A stretch of 64,000 nt of DNA from the NCBI RefSeq assembly GCF_002897295.1, contig NZ_BEXF01000015.1:83431-147430 (forward strand), given 5' to 3'. Below, in pieces: positions 26,649 to 34,338 of the stretch. How positions within the stretch are numbered: position 1 is the first letter of the stretch; every line of letters begins with the position of its first letter. The notes below the pieces were generated by a model. It ran no database searches, was not told the DNA's origin, and saw only the letters and a program-made list of their open reading frames with translations. The stretch comes from Brevibacillus reuszeri (GTDB lineage Bacteria > Bacillota > Bacilli > Brevibacillales > Brevibacillaceae). Position numbers and translations under genes: made by a program.

Positions 26649-27008
26649 AACGAGAATAGCGGACCATCATTTACAGCAGAAATTGACAAACCTCTTTCCG
26701 GGATAGGTACATCAACTATCACTATCACTGCACTGGATAACAACTCCAATCCAATGCCACTCTATCCTTTTAAAGTTGACGTTGTTATAACCAACAACGG
26801 TGATGACTTAGAGGTGTATTCAATTAATGGAGCTGTAATTGTCTCTAGTGTAAATGACTTAGGTATACCCCCAACTGGCTTTAACGGAAAGACCACACTT
26901 ACTGTTGGCTTTTTAAGTGCAATAGATCGTGGTGATGGATTGTCGCTTCAAATAAAGACTATTGATGATAAAAAAGTCGGTAGTGCATTTTCGTACGTCC
27001 ATGAATAA
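26649..27008 (+). pseudogene. 3' fragment of an Ig-like surface or virion protein
   Basis: The frame is open from 26649 with no start. It reads TAEIDKPLSGIGTSTITITALDNNSNPMPLYPFKVDVVITN in part, the typical start of a bacterial Ig-like (invasin-type) domain: gTSTITITAxDxxgNP. It then runs to PTGFNGKTTLTV, a second strand pair of the same fold. The ATG at 26754 is inside the domain and has no ribosome site. It is therefore a truncated remnant, cut off near 26610-26648. Confidence 0.7.
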
Positions 27009-27020
27009 TTTGTAATACTT

Positions 27021-27045
27021 GCCCTTAGGTGAAATCCCTAAGGGC
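27021..27045 (+). terminator. terminator hairpin after the Ig-like fragment
   Basis: GCCCTTAGG-TGAAAT-CCCTAAGGGC with a short T-rich tail. Confidence 0.6.
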
Positions 27046-27163
27046 TAAATTTGAAAATGTATAATTCAAATGCTATAATTTTTTCAGATCGAAGCGACAA
27101 AGGAGACGCTCACTATGAGCTGAGATGCGTCGATACTCAATAATTAGAGGAGCGTGTTTCCTT

Positions 27164-27310
27164 ATGTCAAAAATCAATCCGATTGAAGAATGGTTTAAGT
27201 TACGGAATCCAAAGAACGGTGCAGAAGTAAATGCTACTTTAAAATTTCTCCCTCATTGGGATCAACGCGGATTTATCGTAGTAGGAAAGACTACGAAACC
27301 TAATTTCTAA
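27164..27310 (+). CDS. small hypothetical protein (48 aa)
   Basis: Starts at ATG 27164 (SKINPIEEWFKLRN); an AGAGGAG ribosome site lies about 12 bases before it. The short protein is hydrophilic and ends VVGKTTKPNF. In front is a GACGC/GCGTC hairpin (about 27103-27131) that encloses a two-codon ORF (ATG AGC TGA) with its own AAAGGAG site. It has its own terminator, so it is an independent unit. Not recognised. Confidence 0.6.
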   Translation: MSKINPIEEWFKLRNPKNGAEVNATLKFLPHWDQRGFIVVGKTTKPNF

Positions 27311-27316
27311 GCAGAG

Positions 27317-27339
27317 GCAGCCCTTTCGGCTGCTTTTTT
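27317..27339 (+). terminator. terminator of the 48-aa gene
   Basis: GCAGCC-CTTTC-GGCTGC followed by six T, seven bp after the stop codon. Confidence 0.88.
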
Positions 27340-27439
27340 ATTTAAGTAATACCTGTGTTAAACTGACCAATCACGTTTTAGTTTTCCTAGGTAAACGTAC
27401 ATACGAAAAATTTTCAGCACGATTTTGGTCTTACTCATT

Positions 27440-27790
27440 TTATTCTTCATTTTGTAAAAAGTAGATTTCTGAATAGCAGGCAAAGCAAGCTCGTTCAGTT
27501 CTCATTTTTTCACCAAACATTGTTTTTTGTGCTACAATCCTTTTTGCAGCCTCCTTACTTTCTACTTTTATTTCTTCTAGTGTACAACCTCCGGCATTAC
27601 ACATTTCCGTTATAATGAACCACGAGCCACTCTCTTTGTCATAGTAGTAATCAAATGGATATCTAGATTCACCCCGCTCAACTGTTGCCATAAATTGATC
27701 TATTTTTTTGTCGATTATTTTCCAATCACGTACTAATCTAATAGCTTTCTCATACATGCTTATATCCATGAAAGTAGGTTTTGATAACAT
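27440..27790 (-). CDS. hypothetical protein (116 aa)
   Basis: ATG 27790 follows TTGGAGGA; a 25-residue extension upstream has no ribosome site. It has helices rich in Lys/Asp, the pattern RYPFDYYYDKESGSWFI, and two Cys pairs (CNAGGC near 65-70, CFACY near the C-terminus) that may bind a metal. No family recognised. Confidence 0.6.
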   Translation of the reverse strand: MLSKPTFMDISMYEKAIRLVRDWKIIDKKIDQFMATVERGESRYPFDYYYDKESGSWFIITEMCNAGGCTLEEIKVESKEAAKRIVAQKTMFGEKMRTERACFACYSEIYFLQNEE

Positions 27791-27919
27791 TTTAATCCTC
27801 CAAAATAATTCTTTGTTTGATGCATTCTGTTTAACCAAGTAGGTAGTTAGGAACACTGTCTGCATATGACTAAGACCTGAGGTTTCTATGACTCACTACC
27901 ATTGTCAACCTTGACCTTA

Positions 27920-29671
27920 TTAAGCAGATTTTTGCATCTTGCGTAATCGCTCGATAACTAGATCCATGTGCTTCCCGACTTCAACCTGGGCCAATGCTCT
28001 ATCACTCTCAGTTTCAACATCCCCACCCATGATGCCGACAAATTGAGCTGTTTTAAATCCGAGGCAATCCATCATTGCCTCGTCTGTACCAGCAGACGAA
28101 ACGAGATAATACGACAACACAGAGTCTTTCTGGCCCATCCTATGGGTACGATCCTCACATTGGCTATGTATTCCTGGTGACCAATCTAATTCTCCAAATA
28201 CATTGATTCTTGCACGGTGCTGTAATCCATCAAGACCGGCAGCAGCTCGTAAAGAAATGATCATTAGATTTGAATCGCCCTCTAAGAATTTTTTCTTATT
28301 CTCCTCCTTCTCTCGATCCGTTTCATGACCAGTTATCTTAACTGGAGAGCATTCTTCTAATTCATCCATCCAAATTTGGTATACAGCATGATGCCAACCA
28401 TAAAGGACAACCGCCTCCCCAGCATCAAGTAGCATTTTTACAAAAGCTGCTACATGTTTTGCTTTGGCGATCCCGGTTGCTTCTCTGGCTGCAATACTTA
28501 TCTGTTGTTTGTATCTACCCCGCTCTAAATGATTCGTAGCATTGTCAAGTTGCCTCACCAACGACAATGCAAACTCGATACTTTGGTCATATATCTTTTC
28601 GTCATAATCTATTTCGTGGACAATTCTACGTTTAGGAGGCAATTCGTCTAATACATCTTCTTTTGTTCTTCGAAGCATTAGGCCCTCGCGACGAAGATGA
28701 TCCCCGAGTAACTCCGGATCTGCAACACTATCACTGCCATAACCATAACACCATTCTCTGGTAAAAGAGTCATAATCTCCCAGACAGTGCATCTCGATGA
28801 TGTTAGTTACTGCCCAAATTTCGGCACCTTTGTTGTATATTGGCGTGCCCGACAAACCAATGCGATTCTCAACGCTTTCAGCCAGAAGTGATGCAGCACT
28901 ATACTTCTCGGTACCGGTATGCCTTAGTTCTTGAATTTCATCGAAGACTAGAAAATTGAACCTATACTCTGGTAGCACGTTTTTCCAACCTCGTAAAAGA
29001 CCATAGTGGATAAGGTAAAACTGGGCAGGTGGCAAATCGTAAGGTTTTAACCCTTTAATAACATGGACCATATTCTCTGTTGTAGGGAACAAGGATTGCT
29101 GACCTTCTATCTGTGGTTGTATAAATTGGGTGATATTACTTGACCACTGCCGAATAATATTCTTGGGGGCAACAATAATACCCGGATAGCCATTCAACTT
29201 AGCGATCCATGCAAGTGACTGTACTGTTTTTCCCAGTCCCATGTCATCAGCTAACAGAGTTGGAGCGTTATTTAATAGAAACCCTGCTCCTTCTTTCTGA
29301 AACTCTCTTAACTGGCCATTGAAATATGAAGAGGTTTCAATTTTTAGCGGTTGTTTCCGCATTTCTAACCGTTGCTGAACGTGTTCAATTGTTTTCCTAT
29401 AATCTTGCTGCCATAGCTCAGGATCAACGACTCGTAGGGGGTATCTCTGCATCAGCCAGTTTAAATCCCCATTCGTTCTTTTGTTTCGTTTAAATCTCGC
29501 CTCTCCTTTCCCGCGTCCCATTGAACCAGGAAAGAGTTTCTTCGCCATCTGAGTGACTACCGGTTCTCCTTTAATAATCCATGAGTCAGTCTTTTTCTCG
29601 TACATTAAATCACCGTAATAGTAATCATCGATTGCGATAGGTGGTTCTAAATAAGTAGGTAACACCGTCAT
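27920..29671 (-). CDS. SNF2-family (superfamily 2) DNA helicase/translocase
   Basis: A 583-residue ATPase. The N-terminal region of about 115 residues is specific to this group. Motif I DDMGLGKT (142-149), motif II DEIQ (244-247, replacing DEAH), LSGTPIYN (motif III), and the C-terminal lobe with GLDGLQHRARINVF and QCEDRTHRMGQ (motif VI, near 530) are all present, so it is probably active. SNF2 enzymes move along double-stranded DNA. On phages and plasmids they pair with a VRR-NUC nuclease, and here such a gene lies directly upstream (10-bp gap). A repair or recombination role is inferred. Confidence 0.92.
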   Translation of the reverse strand: MTVLPTYLEPPIAIDDYYYGDLMYEKKTDSWIIKGEPVVTQMAKKLFPGSMGRGKGEARFKRNKRTNGDLNWLMQRYPLRVVDPELWQQDYRKTIEHVQQRLEMRKQPLKIETSSYFNGQLREFQKEGAGFLLNNAPTLLADDMGLGKTVQSLAWIAKLNGYPGIIVAPKNIIRQWSSNITQFIQPQIEGQQSLFPTTENMVHVIKGLKPYDLPPAQFYLIHYGLLRGWKNVLPEYRFNFLVFDEIQELRHTGTEKYSAASLLAESVENRIGLSGTPIYNKGAEIWAVTNIIEMHCLGDYDSFTREWCYGYGSDSVADPELLGDHLRREGLMLRRTKEDVLDELPPKRRIVHEIDYDEKIYDQSIEFALSLVRQLDNATNHLERGRYKQQISIAAREATGIAKAKHVAAFVKMLLDAGEAVVLYGWHHAVYQIWMDELEECSPVKITGHETDREKEENKKKFLEGDSNLMIISLRAAAGLDGLQHRARINVFGELDWSPGIHSQCEDRTHRMGQKDSVLSYYLVSSAGTDEAMMDCLGFKTAQFVGIMGGDVETESDRALAQVEVGKHMDLVIERLRKMQKSA

Positions 29672-29681
29672 CTACTTCACC

Positions 29682-30092
29682 TCACTTACTGGATATGCCC
29701 CATAACCGATTGAGTCCAATACAAAAACACGGCTTTCCATTAATCTCTTCAGGTACACCTTGGTACCTTTCGATAACTAGAATGATTGCATTTACTTCTG
29801 GATAAGAAGCATATTTCTCTAATTGAGCAAGAACTTGTTTTTCGTTTGGTTTTTGCTTCTTTGCTTCAATTGCAATGCCTCCTTCAGTAAGAAAATCTAC
29901 TCTACTTCCCTTGCCAAGCCTAGACTCACTGGAGTAACGAATATTTGCTTTATCAAGTTGCTCGCTGATCTTCCTATGAAGCTGATACTCATCGACGAGG
30001 ACATGTACACGAACATTCTTTAATGCAGTAATCACTTCAGGTAACCTGGTAGTAACGTTTATAGGGTCATTATCAAATAAACCGATTTGCAC
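29682..30092 (-). CDS. VRR-NUC / PD-(D/E)XK-like nuclease
   Basis: GTG 30092 follows GAGGGG and gives 136 residues; an upstream ATG at 30122 is less likely. SRVDFLTEGGIAIEAKKQKP near residue 65-85 shows the D-x(n)-E-x-K core of restriction-like nucleases, followed by QVLAQLEKYA, which fits the VRR-NUC helix. A central AIILVI strand follows. It lies just before the SNF2 gene, the usual phage arrangement, and probably works with it on branched or damaged DNA. Confidence 0.75.
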   Translation of the reverse strand: MQIGLFDNDPINVTTRLPEVITALKNVRVHVLVDEYQLHRKISEQLDKANIRYSSESRLGKGSRVDFLTEGGIAIEAKKQKPNEKQVLAQLEKYASYPEVNAIILVIERYQGVPEEINGKPCFCIGLNRLWGISSK

Positions 30093-30282
30093 ATCGTTCC
30101 CCTCATTTCGTGTTCTGTGCATTTAGCAAACTTAAATATACTAATGACATCGCCTAGCTTTTCGCACTTTCTCATCAAACGTTCTAATTTCATGGTATAA
30201 GTTATCTTTGGGTTATTAGATATGTTCACTGTGATGACTTATCGGAACACATTCTACTCCCACCTCTTTGAAGACTTACCAT

Positions 30283-30642
30283 TTAGGTTAAGTCCATAGC
30301 GGTAATGAAAACACCTTGTGTCTGGAGAAACGCGAGCGTTAAAGCAAATGGTGCATTGTTGTGGAAGGAAATGTACGTATACCCATTGATGATCCTTGCT
30401 TGTCCGCGATACCCTTCCTCACTTTGATCAAACATGAGATAAACCCCTTTCTCCCTAGCCATTTCGACCAAGACACCCATACTTTCCCAAGATACGGTTG
30501 GTGCGAAAAGAACGTATCCACCCTGTTCGGTTTTGTAGTAAACATCTCCGTTTTCAACAAGCAGATAATCTAACTCCAATGCTGATGCAACCATTTGATC
30601 AATCTCTGCATTTATCATGTTCTTCTCGTTATCTCCCTTCAC
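30283..30642 (-). CDS. hypothetical protein resembling phage ABA-sandwich domain
   Basis: Up to 119 residues. The start is uncertain: GTG 30642 or ATG 30618. QMVASALELDY, YVLFAPTVSWESMGVLVEMA and the C-terminal APFALTLAFLQ match the general form of the phage alpha-beta-alpha sandwich domain, in which the C-terminal helix resembles rAvalAlL. Role unknown. Confidence 0.55.
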   Translation of the reverse strand: MKGDNEKNMINAEIDQMVASALELDYLLVENGDVYYKTEQGGYVLFAPTVSWESMGVLVEMAREKGVYLMFDQSEEGYRGQARIINGYTYISFHNNAPFALTLAFLQTQGVFITAMDLT

Positions 30643-30763
30643 CAGACATATGAGTCAATCACAACAAGGAAAACCTCACCGAATGCTGTTCTTGTCCATC
30701 TTACGGTTGTTCTTCGACATGCGTGAACGTGAAAGTTCGATAATTCCTATGTAAAATGCTCTA

Positions 30764-30988
30764 TTAGCAACTCGTGCAATCCTCTGCTGGCATCCAAGTT
30801 TCATATCCATCTCCGAAATGTAACCGCAGTTCTGCATTACCGTATTGTTTAGATGCTTTGATTTCCACGATTTTTCCAACGGCACCATATAAGATTCGCT
30901 TTTTATCATCATGACTTGTTGAGATAATCTCAGCATATCCGCCAACGCCAAATTCCCCAAAAACTTTGACCTCATTTGCATCTCCCAT
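30764..30988 (-). CDS. small hypothetical protein (74 aa)
   Basis: A compact beta-rich protein (EFGVGGYAEIIS, GAVGKIVEIKASKQY, GYETWMPAEDC) that looks like a small barrel of the SH3 type. A GAGGAG ribosome site supports a start at about 30988; a longer frame from 31066 overlaps the next gene. No family named. Confidence 0.55.
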   Translation of the reverse strand: MGDANEVKVFGEFGVGGYAEIISTSHDDKKRILYGAVGKIVEIKASKQYGNAELRLHFGDGYETWMPAEDCTSC

Positions 30989-31050
30989 TTTCAATAGCTC
31001 CTCTCGTTTCAGGCTTGTGCAAGAGCTGGATACAACGATGTGATAAGCCA

Positions 31051-31407
31051 TCATTCCTCTTGCCAATCAATTACTTGTGCCCCTATGATATGATCACCCA
31101 GAACCCGCTGATCATCATCAAAATGAATTGTGTATGGCCTTCCAGATTCTTCGTGATATAGAGTCAAGGAAATAGCTAGTTCCTCTTCGTTATCTTCAGC
31201 TGCTCCAACTTTGACTTCTTTAGCGGAAAACTCCCAGTCAGCAACGTGGCTAATAGCACTATTGATAATTGCCACGCCAGAGCAGTTTCCACCAATCTTG
31301 TGTTGGATTGTAGCCACATGCCTTCCAATTCGAACGTAAACCTCGGTAGTTTGAACTGTACGCTCAGGCATTTCGCAAACGTTGTAATTTTTCATGGATT
31401 CATACAT
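31051..31407 (-). CDS. hypothetical protein (118 aa)
   Basis: ATG 31407 follows AAGGAGG. The sequence is beta-rich and acidic in the second half (AAEDNEEEL, FDDDQRV). No motif or family recognised. Part of the string of small minus-strand genes between 30 and 34 kb. Confidence 0.6.
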   Translation of the reverse strand: MYESMKNYNVCEMPERTVQTTEVYVRIGRHVATIQHKIGGNCSGVAIINSAISHVADWEFSAKEVKVGAAEDNEEELAISLTLYHEESGRPYTIHFDDDQRVLGDHIIGAQVIDWQEE

Positions 31408-31444
31408 CGCTATTCCTCCTTGTATCCCTACATTATTTGTAAAA

Positions 31445-31612
31445 CTATGGGTTGAACGTTCCGTTTTTTACCTCATGGACGATTTTCAACTTCAACTTTG
31501 ACAATTCTATTCCGGTTTTCAAATCGTCGTTTCTTGGCCTCTTCTTTTTTGCTGGCGCGTACTCTTGTTCGTTGAGCCAATTGAACAGCTTAGTGGCATC
31601 AATTAACACCAT
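31445..31612 (-). CDS. small hypothetical protein (55 aa)
   Basis: Starts MVLIDATKLFNWLNEQ and continues with the basic stretch AKKKRPRN. It has a good GGAGG ribosome site five bases before the ATG. The beginning recalls small phage proteins that start VDAxxLxxWL. Function unknown. Confidence 0.6.
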   Translation of the reverse strand: MVLIDATKLFNWLNEQEYAPAKKKRPRNDDLKTGIELSKLKLKIVHEVKNGTFNP

Positions 31613-31668
31613 GAATCCTCCTTTTCTCCCTGAGCATTTTGATAATCCCCTGTAGGGATCTCCACATT

Positions 31669-31854
31669 CTACTGTCGAAGTCCCTCGATATAAAATGCCA
31701 CCTCAACATCCTGAAATAAACGTCCTTCAATCAATGCTTTTAGTGCTTCCTCACGTCTTTTCGGCCCTGTTCCAACGAATTTTAAAAACTCATCAACTGA
31801 GACAAAGCTTTTTTCATCCGACTTTTTAATCCATTTGACCACTGAACTCGTCAT
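31669..31854 (-). CDS. small hypothetical protein (61 aa)
   Basis: ATG 31854 follows GGAGGGTT and starts TSSVVKWIKKSDEKSFVSVDEF; an upstream extension of 30 residues overlaps another gene. The GTGPKRREEALKALIEGRLF segment is helical and basic. Not recognised. Confidence 0.55.
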   Translation of the reverse strand: MTSSVVKWIKKSDEKSFVSVDEFLKFVGTGPKRREEALKALIEGRLFQDVEVAFYIEGLRQ

Positions 31855-31909
31855 AAGGAACCCTCCATTATTCAAAATGAGCATTGTGTTAAATCTAGCG
31901 CACAACAAT

Positions 31910-32086
31910 TTATTGCTTCGTTGGATCGTGGACAATAACTTCACATTCTGGACTAGTTGTTTTTATTGATGTAACAACCAGTTTTATTTTCTCTTTCTTA
32001 TACTTACTGCAACTTAAGCGGATCGCAGCATATACAGGAGCAAGAAAAGCAAAGTACGTTAAGCAAATCAACGGAAGTAAAATCAT
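31910..32086 (-). CDS. small membrane protein (58 aa)
   Basis: Begins ILLPLICLTYFAFLAPVYAAI, one transmembrane helix, then a basic stretch and a hydrophilic tail. A GGGGGAG site lies about 12 bases before the ATG, closer to an alternative start that gives only 29 residues in another frame. Low certainty. Confidence 0.45.
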   Translation of the reverse strand: MILLPLICLTYFAFLAPVYAAIRLSCSKYKKEKIKLVVTSIKTTSPECEVIVHDPTKQ

Positions 32087-32111
32087 TAATCATTTCGTCT
32101 CCCCCAATCCA

Positions 32112-32300
32112 TTAATATTGAGTATGATTTTCATCAGTAGAGTTTCTTCTTAGTAAATCATGTGGTTCTCGATGGAGATGCCTATCAATTGATCGTAGTA
32201 ATCCAGTGCAGAAGAAATGAAAGACTAGAGCAATTAAAGTGGCAATCATTGGGCCAATAGTAAGGAAGAGAACAATATCAAGAAAGAGTGTGTCACTCAT
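32112..32300 (-). CDS. small membrane protein (62 aa)
   Basis: One long hydrophobic helix (LFLDIVLFLTIGPMIATLIALVFHFF) followed by a His/Arg-rich tail. Single-pass. AGGAGG lies about 17 bases before the ATG. Function unknown. Confidence 0.5.
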   Translation of the reverse strand: MSDTLFLDIVLFLTIGPMIATLIALVFHFFCTGLLRSIDRHLHREPHDLLRRNSTDENHTQY

Positions 32301-32344
32301 TTTTGGTTGAATAAGAATTGCCTCCTATTCAGTTAGCTGGTTAC

Positions 32345-32623
32345 TCATTTCGCATACAGGTCGTGAGAATTAACCCTTTTGGATTTCTCTTTCCGTACCT
32401 TTTGTTCGATGCTCTCAACAACTTCCCGCTCCTCTTTGGTTAACTCAACTTGAGCTGTTACGCAATCGATCATAATTTGGATGATGTCAAGCTCTGGTTT
32501 AGAAAAGTACATAAAACACCGACTTTCCTTATTACACATCTTGTTTTCTTGAAACGAACATAAGTGGGTAATAGGAATGTTAAAATCCCCAAACCTTCCT
32601 ATGCTCTTCTCTGTATGCTTCAA
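32345..32623 (-). CDS. hypothetical protein (up to 92 aa)
   Basis: The start is uncertain (TTG at 32623 or ATG near 32536), because the reading frame overlaps the end of the zinc-ribbon gene. A Cys pair region (CSFQENKMCNKESRC) is followed by a helical, acidic segment with ELTKEEREVVESIEQKV. Not recognised. Confidence 0.5.
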   Translation of the reverse strand: MKHTEKSIGRFGDFNIPITHLCSFQENKMCNKESRCFMYFSKPELDIIQIMIDCVTAQVELTKEEREVVESIEQKVRKEKSKRVNSHDLYAK

Positions 32624-32762
32624 GCCACTCTTCTCTTTCTTTCAACGGACCACCACAATTAGGACATGTCGCAAAACCAAATGACTGAACCCACTTCGTT
32701 TTGGGCTTATCCGTTTTTCTCTTACTCGTATTGCATTTATACCTTTTAGGCAACTTTTTCAC
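32580..32762 (-). CDS. small zinc-ribbon-like protein (60 aa)
   Basis: The basic N-terminus (KKLPKRYKCNTSKRKTDKPKTKW) is followed by FATCPNCGGPL, one CxxC knuckle, and a charged helix. With the N-terminal Cys it could hold one zinc. It overlaps the next gene by about 44 bases. Confidence 0.5.
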   Translation of the reverse strand: MKKLPKRYKCNTSKRKTDKPKTKWVQSFGFATCPNCGGPLKEREEWLEAYREEHRKVWGF

Positions 32763-32826
32763 TTAAGATTCTCCTTTCTATTGAAGTGTTTCCATTGCTT
32801 TGACTCTGTGAATCTTGACACCATCG

Positions 32827-33192
32827 TTACAGTTCCAAACCCTCTAAACTTGATGCTTGAGTAGTAAAATATCCGTTTTCCCATAAGGTGAACTTGATGA
32901 ATACATGGGCGCCCGCGGTACCTTGGTTTATCCCATTAAAATCAGCTTCTACAAAACAACTGCAAATGAGAGAACCACCAATTACCTCATCCGAACCGTT
33001 CATGAAATATTCCTCTTTCAGGATCTCTAATTGGTAGTCGAACACTACACTAATGATGAATTTTAACTCCCTCAGATTTCGCTTCCCCTTGTAGTAGATA
33101 TAGTCACCGTGATTATTCGTTTTCCACCGATAGTCATTTGTAAAGTATTTATAGAGCATGGCTGTTCTGTCATTGAAATCACTACTTCTCAT
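32827..33192 (-). CDS. hypothetical protein (121 aa)
   Basis: ATG 33192 follows GGAAGGGGA. A soluble mixed alpha/beta protein (LRELKFIISVVFDYQLEIL, HVFIKFTLWENGYF). No family recognised. Confidence 0.6.
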   Translation of the reverse strand: MRSSDFNDRTAMLYKYFTNDYRWKTNNHGDYIYYKGKRNLRELKFIISVVFDYQLEILKEEYFMNGSDEVIGGSLICSCFVEADFNGINQGTAGAHVFIKFTLWENGYFTTQASSLEGLEL

Positions 33193-33232
33193 ACAATCCC
33201 CTTCCATTTATCGATTGTTGATTTCATGCTCT

Positions 33233-33496
33233 TCATTCGGTCGGAATGATGACCTTCCACTTTCCCTTATTCGAGAAAAGCTTTTTTCTATATTTGCCCT
33301 TTTCAACGTCATAATCATAATGTCGACGATGTACATCCCCATTCGATTCTTTGTATTTGGTGTCTTTCATTAATGTGACTGTTCCGGTGAAATCAGGATG
33401 CTTGAGGACAAAATCCCGCATTGCATCATCGTTTTTAGCATCCTTATGTACATCTGTTACAAATGCCATTTTGGAACTTATAAGCTTGTGATTCAT
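33233..33496 (-). CDS. hypothetical protein (87 aa)
   Basis: A basic, Asp/Lys-rich protein (TDVHKDAKNDDAMRDF, RRHYDYDVEKGKYRKKL) with an AAGGAGAGG site. Not recognised. Confidence 0.5.
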   Translation of the reverse strand: MNHKLISSKMAFVTDVHKDAKNDDAMRDFVLKHPDFTGTVTLMKDTKYKESNGDVHRRHYDYDVEKGKYRKKLFSNKGKWKVIIPTE

Positions 33497-33534
33497 AAAT
33501 TTGCTTTCCTCTCCTTACTGTGAAGAACATATCG

Positions 33535-33720
33535 TTAGATGGGATCGTACATACCCCGAATTTGGATACATTTTTCAAATGCTTTTTCGAGTTGTTGTTG
33601 AGCCATTGCGTGGCCATCTCGGTTTTGATCATCATCATGTAGACTTTTCGCGTTGCCTACCAGTGTTTGAATCTCATCAACTAACTTGATTATTTCTCGT
33701 GTTTTCCCTCTTGGTTTCAT
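33535..33720 (-). CDS. small helical hypothetical protein (61 aa)
   Basis: ATG 33720 follows GGGAGGT. Almost entirely helical (REIIKLVDEIQTLVGNAKSL, AQQQLEKAFEKCIQI). Possibly a phage-type accessory protein. Confidence 0.55.
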   Translation of the reverse strand: MKPRGKTREIIKLVDEIQTLVGNAKSLHDDDQNRDGHAMAQQQLEKAFEKCIQIRGMYDPI

Positions 33721-33848
33721 ACTTCTTACCTCCCAGCACAACAGTGTCATTAATGGACCATTTTTTCATCAACGAGAATGGAATAGCTGGTAATTTGATG
33801 CAGGCTACTCCCCTACATGTGAGTTAGATCAGTTGACTAATCTTCTTA

Positions 33849-34142
33849 CTAACAACTCAACGCCTCTTGAATTTTCCGAAGCGTACTATTCCCGCCCCTG
33901 GAAAAGTGATAAACGATTTTCTTATCCATTTCACCGGCAAGCTTTCTCACTTTTTTCATCGTGCTATGACAAGTACATTGCGTAAGCACGATTACATCCG
34001 ATTTCCTAATCAAGCCACGGAAGTCTTTCGCGCTATTTCTTGCGTTATCAAAGAGAAACTCGAAATCGGCTGTAAGCATCTCAAGGTGCGTAGACTTATG
34101 CCCTCCGAAAACCGCTATCGTTTTTTTCTTCACCTGCTTCAT
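33849..34142 (-). CDS. DUF2325 family protein
   Basis: About 97 residues from ATG 34142 (AAAGGGAG site). IAVFGGHKSTHLEML, RKSDVIVLTQCTCHSTM and VYHFSRGGNSTLRKIQE match DUF2325, a small Rossmann-like family in Firmicutes. The conserved FGGH, the Cys/His segment and the SRGGxS loop are all present. Function unknown. Confidence 0.8.
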   Translation of the reverse strand: MKQVKKKTIAVFGGHKSTHLEMLTADFEFLFDNARNSAKDFRGLIRKSDVIVLTQCTCHSTMKKVRKLAGEMDKKIVYHFSRGGNSTLRKIQEALSC

Positions 34143-34194
34143 GTCAGCACTCCCTTTCTTACCCATGTAATATTTACCAATCATATTGGTAACA

Positions 34195-34248
34195 ATATAC
34201 TATATTTTTTATAACACCACAAGTGACGTAACAAAAAATATAGTATAT
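34195..34248. promoter_or_regulatory. 16-bp inverted repeat upstream of DUF2325
   Basis: ATATACTATATTTTTT (34195-34210) and its exact complement (34233-34248) enclose 22 bases. A second palindrome, TACCAAT/ATTGGTA, lies at about 34174-34190. The T runs could let the large repeat terminate transcription from both sides. It could also be an operator. Confidence 0.55.
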
Positions 34249-34273
34249 TCCTTATCCTCTCTTTTCCCTTCAC

Positions 34274-34305
34274 ATCAGGAGAGAGAATCAAGTTTCTCTC
34301 CTGAT
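34274..34305 (-). terminator. terminator of the third methyltransferase operon
   Basis: ATCAGGAGAGA / TCTCTCCTGAT stem, about 35 bp after the stop codon of the methyltransferase gene on the minus strand. The T-rich tail is modest. Confidence 0.65.
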
Positions 34306-34338
34306 CGAAAGGAAAAAGTCGGTCGTTCATTTTTTTGT

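Noticed and set aside
30059..30193. 44-residue ORF overlapping the nuclease gene start
   Set aside because: No ribosome site and overlap with a supported gene.
30676..30981. 101-residue ORF on the minus strand
   Set aside because: Overlaps the 74-aa gene in another frame and lacks a ribosome site.
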